Notes: generated by a model not told the origin, from the letters alone. A stretch of 7,339 nt of DNA from Anaerolineales bacterium UBA2232 (GCA_002348045.1 DDYO01000102.1:3226-10564); one strand, 5' to 3'; positions 1 through 6,020 are shown, numbered from the stretch's first letter. Translations and numbers: made by a program.

Positions 1-1327
1 CCTGGGCCATGGCTTCCATGGCGTGGCCAATGAACGGCACCGCCGACGGCACGTGTCCCTGGGTGGGGCAGTAGCCGGGCATGCCCCGCTCCCTCACGAA
101 AGCGTCCATCTCGCCGCGCCCGATTTGCTTCTCCATCACCGCCAGGGCGGCCATCAGCCGGTAGTTGGTGGCCGGCGTATCGCCGCTCCCCGCCGGCAGG
201 GTCACCTCCGGATTGTGAAGCTCGGTGGCGTACTTGTCCACTTCGGTCATCTTGATGCCCAGCTTGGCCAGGGGCTTGACCACCAGGGAGGTCATGATGG
301 CCTGCTGGGGAGAACCCGCGCCTACATCGTGCTTGCCGATCGAGTCCAGCCGCAGGATGGGGCTGACGCCGTCATCTTTGGTGACCAGGAAGGCCACGCC
401 GGCAATCACGTCCTCCAGGATGGGCATGTCGTGCTTCAGGTGGGCCATGGACTTCATGCCAACCTTGGCCAGGCAGCCGCCGCCGGCCACCACCACCGGA
501 TCAAAGATGCCCGCTTCCACTAGGGCCGCGGCGTTGATCAGGGCGTGGCCCGGTCCGCAGCAGAAGGCACGGACGTCGTTGCCGGTGGCGTTGACGCATC
601 CGCACATCTCGGCCATGGCCTTAGCCATACTGCCACCGCCCCGATTGTATCGGTCCCCGCAGGCGGTCTCGGTGCAGTCCAGTACGAACGAGATGTCCTG
701 GGGGTCCCGCCCGGCCCGGCGCAGCAGGTGCTTTATCGCCAGCGTGCCGCTGGCCTTGGCCATCAGGTTCTCTAGCAACACCTCGGCTTTGAGGGAATCG
801 TCCTGGTCGTGGTCGCGGCGGATACAGCCCACCATCTCGCCCCGGAAGTAGAGAGGCAGGGCCGTTCCCTGGGCGACAGCCTCCTGAAGGCGCTCCAACG
901 GATGGCCCGCGCCCAGCTTGGCCAGCAGCCCGGCGGACAGCAGGGGATGGGCCTCCAAGGCCGGCCGTACCCGAGGCACGAACGAATCCCGCAGCAACAA
1001 CAGGTCAAAGTCGTCGGCCAGCTTGAGCCAGCCGTAGAACTCGTCCTCGGGAAAGATCTCGCCGAACGGCCCCTCCCGCGTGGCGTTGGCATCCAGATGT
1101 CGATACCACGGTTTCGGCACGTCGTGAAGGTCGTCGGGTTCGCCGTTGCCTACAAAGACCTGATGGGGTGGGTAGGCCACCGCCTCCTCAAAGCTCCGCA
1201 CGTGGGCATCCAGCTGGTCCTGCAGGGTGGGGTTTAGGGGGATCTCCCGGGACGGTTTGGAGCCGTAGCGCACCAGGTCGGGGACGTGGACGATGACGTA
1301 GGCCGCCTGTTGAATGACAACGGTCAT
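1..1327 (-). CDS. grdC: GrdC, glycine reductase complex component C, subunit beta (partial, C-terminus missing)
   Basis: Runs open off the left edge; 442 codons are present and the family is about 510 residues long, so the last ~70 are missing. GrdC has a beta-ketoacyl synthase III-like fold. With GrdD it takes the carboxymethyl group from the GrdA selenium, forms an acetyl thioester and releases acetyl phosphate by phosphorolysis. Family hallmarks seen: an N-terminus with HVPDLVRYGSKPSREIP near residues 14-30; DCTETACGDRYNRGGGS starting at Asp217; a Cys-Cys pair at 256-257 in FCCGPGHALINAA; then MPILEDV, ELHNPEVTLPAGSGD and GMPGYCPTQGHVPS. The ATG overlaps the trxA stop (ATGA), and a GGGGAGG ribosome site lies 7 nt upstream inside trxA, so translational coupling is likely. 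GrdD is expected just beyond the window. Identity is confident from recalled family sequence; no search was run. Confidence 0.95.
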   Translation of the reverse strand, partial: MTVVIQQAAYVIVHVPDLVRYGSKPSREIPLNPTLQDQLDAHVRSFEEAVAYPPHQVFVGNGEPDDLHDVPKPWYRHLDANATREGPFGEIFPEDEFYGWLKLADDFDLLLLRDSFVPRVRPALEAHPLLSAGLLAKLGAGHPLERLQEAVAQGTALPLYFRGEMVGCIRRDHDQDDSLKAEVLLENLMAKASGTLAIKHLLRRAGRDPQDISFVLDCTETACGDRYNRGGGSMAKAMAEMCGCVNATGNDVRAFCCGPGHALINAAALVEAGIFDPVVVAGGGCLAKVGMKSMAHLKHDMPILEDVIAGVAFLVTKDDGVSPILRLDSIGKHDVGAGSPQQAIMTSLVVKPLAKLGIKMTEVDKYATELHNPEVTLPAGSGDTPATNYRLMAALAVMEKQIGRGEMDAFVRERGMPGYCPTQGHVPSAVPFIGHAMEAMAQ

Positions 1328-1662
1328 GCCGATGCCTCCCCGCCCAGCAGCTCCTGCACCGCTGCCTCGATCTGTGGGATGGTGATGCCCTCGCCGGTGA
1401 GGCGTTTGACTTCGACGCCGTCCTTGAATGCCAGGAATGTGGGCAGGCTCAGCACCTTCAGGGTGAGGCACAATCGCCGGTTGGTGGACGCATCCACCTT
1501 GGCCACCTTGAGCTGCTCTCCCCAACGCTTAGCGAGCTGTTCCACCTGGGGCAAAAGGCGCATGCAGGGCACACAGCGCGGGCCCCAAAAGTCTACCAGC
1601 ACCGGTCGGTCCGACTGCTGCACCTCCAACTCCCAGGTAGCCGCATCCACGACAACCGTCAT
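1324..1662 (-). CDS. trxA: Thioredoxin with atypical CVPC active site
   Basis: A 112-residue single-domain thioredoxin, the usual length. The active site Cys30-Val-Pro-Cys33 follows VLVDFWGPR, and the cis-proline is Pro74 in SLPTF, the residue that normally faces the active site. The canonical site is WCGPC; here Trp is replaced by Arg and Gly by Val, giving RCVPC. An extra cysteine sits at position 65. Thioredoxin is the electron donor that re-reduces the oxidised GrdA selenide-sulfide, and thioredoxin genes commonly sit in grd clusters. The start is set by GGGAGGAG a few nt upstream of the ATG. The gene lies between grdB (36-nt gap) and grdC (4-nt ATGA overlap), so it is almost certainly co-transcribed. 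No thioredoxin reductase gene is in the window. The function as Grd electron donor is inferred from position. Confidence 0.95.
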   Translation of the reverse strand: MTVVVDAATWELEVQQSDRPVLVDFWGPRCVPCMRLLPQVEQLAKRWGEQLKVAKVDASTNRRLCLTLKVLSLPTFLAFKDGVEVKRLTGEGITIPQIEAAVQELLGGEASA

Positions 1663-1698
1663 TCTTCTCCTCCCTCGGTCCCTTGTCGCAGTGAAAAT

Positions 1699-3060
1699 CT
1701 ATTCGGTCCCGTCCAAGGTGTACACCACCTTGGGTCCGGGGGCCGGCATCTGCAGCATCTCCAGCGCCCGCGACAGGATCTTGCGCCTGAGTTCCTTTTC
1801 CTGCTCCCTGTTGAGCGCCGAGTTGCCCACCACACAGGGCACGGTCTGCCCTCTCAGAATGCGGTTCACGCCCACCATCTGCGCCACGTTGGGCACCGCC
1901 GAAATCTGCACCACGGGGATCCCGACCTTTTCGATCTCTGCCGCCATCGTTGACCCGCAACGAGTGCTGGAGCCTCAGGTGGAAGTAAAGATCACCGCAT
2001 CGACGCCCCGTTGTTTCAGCTCGGCGGCCACCTCCACGCCCATCTCGGCGCAGCGGCGGGTGACCGTGGCGTTGCCCGACGTGCAGAAAAAGGTGTGGTG
2101 TAGTTTGCCCACCCGGCCTTCCTGCACCAGGTCGCGCAGAACGTCGGCGGGCACCAGGCGGAACGGGTTGTTCACCACCTCGTCAGGGAAATAGCCGGTG
2201 TGTGCCACTTCATAGTCAGCCGGCCGGTACTCTGCTGGCAGGAACTCGTCCATCTCATAGGTCGTCCAGCGCAAGTTACCCCTCCCGCTCAAACCGTCAG
2301 GGTTTCCCTTGGGCACCAGTCCCCCATCGCTCACCAGGGCCACCTCCGCCGTGGAGAGGTCGACCACCGGCGGCGGAGGCTCGATGCTCTCGAACTTGGG
2401 CAGGATAACCTCACTCTCAAAAGGCTGACCGGCGATCTTGGCCAGCAGCTTGTCCACGGCCCGCTGGGCTGCAGTCTGGTCGGTGTACTCATTGCGCAGC
2501 AGCAGCCGGGTGAAATAGTCATAGTCCGCCGGCTTGGGGATGGCTTCGTGACTGACCAGCTGGGGGTTCACTTCCCCCTGCGCCAGGTGCAACGCCAGGC
2601 GGACCATCTTCTGCAGGGCGTCGGCCATGTCCCGGGTGCTGCGGCCTGTGCGGCAGATGTAGGCGAACTTGCGGTACATCTCGACGCCGGGGTTCTCTTC
2701 GTACATGCCGGTCACCACGGGAATCCCCAGCTTTTCGGACACCGCCTTGCACATAGCGCCGCACGCCACGCCGTAACGGCCGGCCTCAAAGGCCGGGCCG
2801 GCTACAAAGAGGTCCGGCGCAAAGGGCTCGATCAGGGCCAGGCCTTCGGCCGCGGCGTTGTCCGGGTCTGCCGAGAGATAGTTGTCTCCACAGATAACCG
2901 TTGCCACCACTTCCGCGTGCTCTGCCAGCAACCGCTGCAGGAGCACTCCCGGGCCAACGACGCCCTGGCGCACCTCAAAGCCGACGCCTGCCTTGTCTTC
3001 GCCCCCGATCTGGCCAAAGAACTGGTTGACGTAGTGGACGACTTTCAGCTTTTTCTCCAT
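1699..3060 (-). CDS. grdB: GrdB, substrate-binding selenoprotein B of glycine reductase (Sec362, read through TGA at 1975-1977)
   Basis: Read through one in-frame TGA this gives 453 residues; an ordinary reading would stop at 361 aa. GrdB and GrdE form protein B, which binds glycine and uses the GrdB selenol to take the carboxymethyl group to GrdA. The N-terminus has the family motif HYVNQFFGQIGGEDKA (residues 9-24), and the middle has ALVSDGGLVPKGNPD. Residues just before the TGA are DAVIFTST and just after GSSTRCGSTMAAEIEK, which matches the family context TSTUG..TRCG. The frame then runs to a TAG at 1699. A hairpin fitting a SECIS begins 13 nt past the TGA. Oddity: I recall UxxCxxC in characterised GrdB, but here residue 365 is Ser and only Cys368 remains (UGSSTRC). 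RBS AGAGAGG lies upstream of the ATG. Sarcosine or betaine specificity (GrdF/GrdH type) cannot be excluded from sequence alone. Confidence 0.95.
1948..1962 (-). promoter_or_regulatory. Candidate bacterial SECIS hairpin of grdB
   Basis: On the minus strand CGTTG-CGGGT-CAACG forms a perfect 5-bp stem with a 5-nt loop. One more T-A pair can be added at the base (1947/1963). The loop starts 17 nt after the TGA at 1975-1977, and G is the second loop base. This agrees with the published general bacterial SECIS pattern (loop roughly 16-37 nt after UGA, G in the first two loop positions). Pairing was done by eye with no folding energy. Confidence 0.7.
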
Positions 3061-3081
3061 CGTGTGCCTCTCTTCCGCCGC

Positions 3082-4374
3082 CTAGTATTCTCTGACCACG
3101 ATCGTGGCCCCGCCCGTCAGGTCGTGCACTCCGGCAACGAGCATTTCCTCCTGGTCAATCACCGGATCGTTGGCGTGTTGCTCGCCCGGGTCGGCCAGGA
3201 AGACCTTGGTGTTGGGTGGTCCACCGAAGAAGCGGTCCGCGTCCAGCGGCAGCTTGAACCGCTCCAGATTCGACCCCACCGTGATGATCAGGTCCAAGGA
3301 CTCGTTGTTGAACAGCAGTGTGTCGGCCAGGGTGCCGTAACTGATCACCGGCTGGGTGAACACCGCGGTGCGCACGCCCAGCTTTTCGCATTCCTCGCCT
3401 ACCAGCGCCACGTCGACGTGGGGCATCCCCCCGTGTACTTTGGTGATGATGACGCCGTCGGCGCCCAGGACGTGCTTCACCAGGCTCGCAGCGCGCTGGG
3501 CGTCGCGTTTTCGAGCGACCGGCTCCATGTTCGCCGGGCCAAACACCACGCCAGAAAAAAGCAGATCCTGGCCATGACGAGCATAGAGCTCTGAGATGAC
3601 GCCGTGGTTCTGAACGGAGTACGTGTCCATGCAGCGGATGGTGTGCGCCCCCACCACGCCTCCATCAAGGACTTCGTTGGGATGGATGACGGTTGGCGTA
3701 AGGTTGCGGATGTCAACACCATAGTAGATGGGGTCGGAGATGCCGTGATGGTCGTGCTGCGGGCTGTAGCCCTGATAGTAGTAGGCGATGCGGGGCAGCT
3801 TGGACTCGCGCGGCAGCTCCGGAATCTCAAGATCGTACACCTGAACCTCGGCCACTGGATGGTCGGCCGCCGATGCTGCCAGGAAGACCGCTGTCTTGAG
3901 CCCAGCGATCTTTACCGCGTCCTCAAAGTCGCGCTCGGCCACGCCATCGGCAATGTGGGGAGCGATGCACACGTTGTGCAGGCTGGCATACTTGCTCATT
4001 TCGGCGCCCATGCCTGACATGTCGACCAGGGCAGAGTACTTGCGCGTCGTATGCGGATTGCTGACGAGCACCGCGACGCCTCGCAAGGACCTGGTCTTAC
4101 CGGAACCGGCGACCCGCAATCTTCCCACGAACCCGGGAAAATCCGCCTCAAACATGTCCAGCTTGCAGCGGGGTTGCACCACGTCCAGCAGGTTAATCAC
4201 CCGAACTCGATCGCCCGGGTGGACAATGTCAACGTCCACCGACGAGATCCTCGGGTCCCGGCAAATCAGCTCCACAAGCTCGGCCGAATTGACCGCAAGC
4301 ACGCCGTTCTGAGCCTGGGTGCGCTTGCCCGCCTCAACCCGGTCGATATCTACATTGTGAATCTCCAGCCGCAT
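3082..4374 (-). CDS. grdE: GrdE, pyruvoyl-containing proprotein of glycine reductase protein B
   Basis: A complete 430-residue protein, matching the ~47-kDa GrdE proprotein. In the family it self-cleaves at an internal cysteine into two chains; the new N-terminus of the C-terminal chain becomes a pyruvoyl group that binds the amino group of glycine as a Schiff base. Family-like stretches are IVHPGDRVRVINLLDVVQPR near residues 50-69, NPHTTRKYSALVDMSG near 106-121, RIAYYYQGYSPQHDHHG near 195-211, and TVGSNLERFKLP near 365-376. Cysteines are 38, 70, 136, 248 and 329. Cys248, in HTIRCMDTYSVQNHG, best fits the mid-protein cleavage position (predicted chains of 247 and 183 residues); that assignment is inference. 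The ATG lies one base after the grdA TGA (TGAGATG), behind a G-run, so coupled translation is likely. The stop is TAG, and grdB begins 21 nt later. Confidence 0.95.
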   Translation of the reverse strand: MRLEIHNVDIDRVEAGKRTQAQNGVLAVNSAELVELICRDPRISSVDVDIVHPGDRVRVINLLDVVQPRCKLDMFEADFPGFVGRLRVAGSGKTRSLRGVAVLVSNPHTTRKYSALVDMSGMGAEMSKYASLHNVCIAPHIADGVAERDFEDAVKIAGLKTAVFLAASAADHPVAEVQVYDLEIPELPRESKLPRIAYYYQGYSPQHDHHGISDPIYYGVDIRNLTPTVIHPNEVLDGGVVGAHTIRCMDTYSVQNHGVISELYARHGQDLLFSGVVFGPANMEPVARKRDAQRAASLVKHVLGADGVIITKVHGGMPHVDVALVGEECEKLGVRTAVFTQPVISYGTLADTLLFNNESLDLIITVGSNLERFKLPLDADRFFGGPPNTKVFLADPGEQHANDPVIDQEEMLVAGVHDLTGGATIVVREY

Positions 4375-4375
4375 C

Positions 4376-4867
4376 TCAGCCCCCCATCTGCCCGTTTTGT
4401 TCGCGGATCTTGCGGAACTCGCGGCCGATGGCCTCGACGTCCACCATCAGTTCCCAGATGCCCACGTTCTCCTGGTAGACCTCTGGTGGGACGGCCTCCT
4501 TGATATCTGGTTCCAGAATGTGATACACGGGGAGTCCCAACGAGACTCCGGCCAATGGACCGGTGTAGCCCGGGTCACCAGTGGTGACCGTTTCGGCCGA
4601 GATCAGGGCTCCCTCGATGTCGCTGGCGCCCAGGACCACGATGAGGTTCTTGAGTCCCCCGTCGCCCTGCGCCGCATCGGCGATGCCCTTGATCTGAGCC
4701 TGCTGCTCCGGATCCATTGTCCCCGCTGCCGTTCAGACAAAACACTCGGTGACGGTAAACACCACCTTGGCACCGGCAGCCTCGAGACACTGGACGATAG
4801 ACGGTCCTTGCACCCCGTCCCGTTCGCCAATGACGATGGCTGTCTTGCCCTCCAGCCAACTACCCAT
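4376..4867 (-). CDS. grdA: GrdA, glycine reductase selenoprotein A (Sec45, read through TGA at 4733-4735)
   Basis: Read through one in-frame TGA this encodes 163 residues, close to the usual ~158. GrdA carries the carboxymethyl group on selenium from protein B to protein C; during release of acetyl the selenium is oxidised to a selenide-sulfide with the nearby cysteine, and thioredoxin reduces it again. The N-terminus MGSWLEGKTAIVIGERDGVQ leads to TVTECFV, then TGA, then TAAGTMDPEQQ, which is the family CxxU motif (Cys42, Sec45; Sec44 in the clostridial enzyme as I recall). Further family residues are SAETVTTGDPGYTGPLAGVSLGLPVYHILEPD. The start is fixed by a perfect AGGAGG (4875-4880) 7 nt upstream of the ATG. 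The ATG at 4715-4717, just after the TGA, is a conserved internal Met, not the start. The real stop is also TGA, one base before grdE. Alternative explanations (frameshift or pseudogene) are very unlikely. Confidence 0.97.
4692..4713 (-). promoter_or_regulatory. Candidate bacterial SECIS hairpin of grdA
   Basis: Minus-strand pairing by eye: ATC with GAT as lower stem, a small internal loop (CG / A), GAGC with GCTC as upper stem, and a 5-nt loop AGCAG. The apical loop begins 28 nt after the TGA at 4733-4735, with G as its second base, so it fits the general bacterial SECIS spacing and loop rule. It is weaker than the grdB hairpin because the stem is split. Confidence 0.55.
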
Positions 4868-5080
4868 TGTGCATCCTCCTTATACTAGACCCCTCCGGTG
4901 TGACCCACCGGGGCCTTCGAGCCCAGCACTGCTGTGTCCCACGATCGGGCCAGGCCCGCAGGGCTGGCGCAGCTTCGAGCGCACGCTACATCGTCAAGCC
5001 CCGCTTGGGCTCTGTACACCATCCCACGCAGCTTCCAGCACGAATCGATCCGCCCAAGGTCTAACGGTTGATTGAGACTG
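4868..5080 (-). other. Gene-free, hairpin-rich leader between the NIPSNAP gene and grdA
   Basis: No supported gene lies in these 213 nt. On the minus strand there are several inverted repeats in succession: AGCCC/GGGCT (4997-5011), GCCAGCCC/GGG-C-CTGGC with a 3-nt loop (4949-4968), the palindrome CAGCAGTGCTG (4924-4934), and CCGGTG/CACCGG inside a GGCCCC/GGGGTC pairing (about 4887-4914) that ends just before the grdA ribosome site. A 9-mer, GAAGCTGCG, occurs twice. No T-run follows any hairpin, so a simple terminator is not indicated, and I see no convincing -35/-10 pair. It may be a regulatory leader or a processed spacer; no known riboswitch class was recognised. Confidence 0.5.
4875..4880 (-). 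promoter_or_regulatory. Ribosome binding site of grdA
   Basis: A perfect AGGAGG is followed by 7 nt and the ATG at 4865-4867. It decides the start of grdA and shows that translation begins upstream of the in-frame TGA. Confidence 0.9.
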
Positions 5081-5401
5081 CTAGCGAATGACCGATTTGG
5101 GCGAAGGTTCGACTCGGGTGACCACAGTCTTCTCCCGGTCCAACATTTCCCCCACCTGAGGCGCCACTTCGTTCTTCCAATAGTCGGTCTCATAGACCGC
5201 CGCGTAGAGAGCCTCGCGCTCCTCCTCGCTCTCGAACCGGCGGATCCAGACGTACAGGTCCTCCTCCTGCTGGCCAACGAAACTGCCAGACACCACCATC
5301 CCCTTGGAGATCTGGAACGGGATGATCACCTCTTCCATGAACCGGACCCAGCGCTCGCGCTGGCCGGGCTTGCACCGATACTGCCTCAGTTCAAAAAACA
5401 T
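5081..5401 (-). CDS. NIPSNAP-like small protein
   Basis: A 106-residue protein starting MFFELRQYRCKPGQRERW, the typical opening of NIPSNAP domains (dimeric ferredoxin-like alpha/beta barrel fold). The domain fills the whole chain: a first beta strand (FELRQYR), a helix (about 13-27), GMVVSGSFVGQQEEDLYVWIRRF as strand pair, then helix EEEREALYAAVYET and a short tail. No signal peptide, membrane segment or metal-binding motif is visible. The biochemical function of bacterial NIPSNAP proteins is mostly unknown. The ATG lies inside the last codons of the upstream gene (11-nt overlap, other frame), with AGGAGGG 11 nt upstream, so the pair is probably translationally coupled. It precedes grdA by 213 nt on the same strand. 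A link to glycine reduction rests on position only. EthD or ABM-type relatives share the fold and cannot be fully excluded. Confidence 0.8.
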   Translation of the reverse strand: MFFELRQYRCKPGQRERWVRFMEEVIIPFQISKGMVVSGSFVGQQEEDLYVWIRRFESEEEREALYAAVYETDYWKNEVAPQVGEMLDREKTVVTRVEPSPKSVIR

Positions 5402-5825
5402 GTTCGCGGTTTCCCTCCTGAACTAGCTGCTGGTAGCGCCCCTTCCAGTCCGATGCTGAACGCGTCATCTTGGTCACGCGAATATCGGCAAAGTGGGGCA
5501 CAAGGTTGGCCAGTTGCTGGGGCAGGCTCTCCCAGCTCCCGGACACGATGACTTGGACCAGGTTCCCTGCAGCAGACTGAGCCCACTCCCACTGCATGCG
5601 GAATCGGTCCGCTTTAACAAAATAGTTGCGCTTTTCCCAAGCCTCGCAACTCACATCCACCGTATTCGCGATTTCCCTCAAGCAAAACACGATCTGCGCA
5701 GCCATATCCTTCGCCTCATCATCCAGTTGACGCTTGACCATCAGCTGGCGCAGGAGCTCGGCGATGGTCCGCCTGGCCTGGTTGCGGCGGGTTCCCGGGC
5801 TGTTGACGTTGATGACTGGTGACAT
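5391..5825 (-). CDS. Uncharacterised small helical protein
   Basis: A 144-residue protein of unknown function. I chose the ATG at 5825 because GGGAGG ends 3 nt upstream and a promoter with its start point near 5856 leaves a short leader; frame extension further upstream would run through the promoter. The N-terminus MSPVINVNSPGTRRNQARR is followed by what looks like long helices: AELLRQLMVKRQLDDEAKDM, then AAQIVFCLREIANTV, then a Trp- and charge-rich segment (EAWEKRNYFVKADRFRMQWEW). The C-terminal part has LPHFADIRVTKMTRSASDW. No signal peptide, transmembrane segment, HTH or catalytic motif is seen. The sequence resembles, from memory, small proteins seen in Chloroflexota genomes, but no name attaches. 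It is the first gene of the minus-strand unit and overlaps the NIPSNAP gene by 11 nt. Confidence 0.75.
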   Translation of the reverse strand: MSPVINVNSPGTRRNQARRTIAELLRQLMVKRQLDDEAKDMAAQIVFCLREIANTVDVSCEAWEKRNYFVKADRFRMQWEWAQSAAGNLVQVIVSGSWESLPQQLANLVPHFADIRVTKMTRSASDWKGRYQQLVQEGNREHVF

Positions 5826-5862
5826 GCACCTCCCTCGGCGACACACTCGAGATTCGCCGATG

Positions 5863-5891
5863 AGTATAAGTCCCATCGGGCAAGGCGTCAA
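5863..5891 (-). promoter_or_regulatory. Sigma70-like promoter for the minus-strand gene cluster
   Basis: Minus strand: TTGACG (5891-5886), a 17-nt spacer, then TATACT (5868-5863). Five of six and five of six bases match the consensus hexamers with ideal spacing. The predicted start is near 5856, about 30 nt before the ATG at 5825. It may drive the whole unit through grdC, since no other convincing promoter was found before grdA. Confidence 0.75.
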
Positions 5892-5915
5892 CCGGCTCGC
5901 GCCGTCCACGCCCTC

Positions 5916-5944
5916 TTGACCAACAGTGACCGCTTGGGCATAAT
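5916..5944 (+). promoter_or_regulatory. Sigma70-like promoter for the AOR gene
   Basis: Plus strand: TTGACC (5916-5921), a 17-nt spacer, then CATAAT (5939-5944). Each hexamer matches consensus in five of six positions. The predicted start is near 5951, giving a leader of about 70 nt before the ATG at 6021. Its -35 lies 24 nt from the -35 of the opposite promoter, so one regulator or supercoiling could affect both. Confidence 0.75.
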
Positions 5945-6020
5945 GCTTCCCGTAACATGCTCTCCGCGGGCGCAACGCATCGGCACGCGGTAGCCATCAC
6001 ACCAGGGAGGCAGCAACGAA

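Noticed and set aside
225..1237. Several plus-strand open frames (23-523, 225-851, 809-1237) and 1286-2194
   Set aside because: All are antisense to grdC, trxA or grdB, with no family resemblance and unlikely composition.
1529..1960. A minus-strand frame bridging the end of grdB and trxA
   Set aside because: It is a shifted frame of the grdB C-terminus and trxA; the correct frames of both genes carry family motifs.
1975..1977. Interpretation of the TGA codons in grdB and grdA as nonsense mutations or frameshifts
   Set aside because: Both lie exactly at the family selenocysteine positions, the frame is preserved, and SECIS-like hairpins follow.
2200..3594. A 464-codon open frame on the plus strand across grdB and grdE
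   Set aside because: It is antisense to two strongly recognised genes, has His/Arg/Gly-rich low-sense composition, and is explained by GC-rich third codon positions.
4881..4886. TATAAG-like -10 box just before the grdA RBS on the minus strand
   Set aside because: No -35 match at 16-18 nt, and transcription would start at or past the RBS.
4887..4914. Strong hairpin before grdA as an intrinsic terminator
   Set aside because: No T-run follows; the sequence after it is TAGTATAAGGAGG, which leads directly into the grdA ribosome site.
4868..5080. Glycine riboswitch or T-box in the grdA leader
   Set aside because: The conserved glycine aptamer bases (such as CCGAAGG..GCAA) and the T-box sequence are not seen; only generic hairpins are present. 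A covariance search would be decisive.
4885..5277. A 130-codon minus-strand frame covering part of the leader before grdA
   Set aside because: Its first half is a shifted frame of the NIPSNAP gene. The leader part (GMVYRAQAGLDDVACARSC and on) has no RBS of its own or recognisable similarity.
5826..5975. Upstream extension of the 144-aa protein to a start at 5975
   Set aside because: It would run through the likely promoter at 5863-5891 and lacks an RBS, while the ATG at 5825 has GGGAGG close upstream.
5951..6020. Molybdenum/tungsten cofactor riboswitch in the AOR leader
   Set aside because: The leader is only about 70 nt with one weak 5-bp pairing (CCGCG/CGCGG); no Moco-motif features were recognised.
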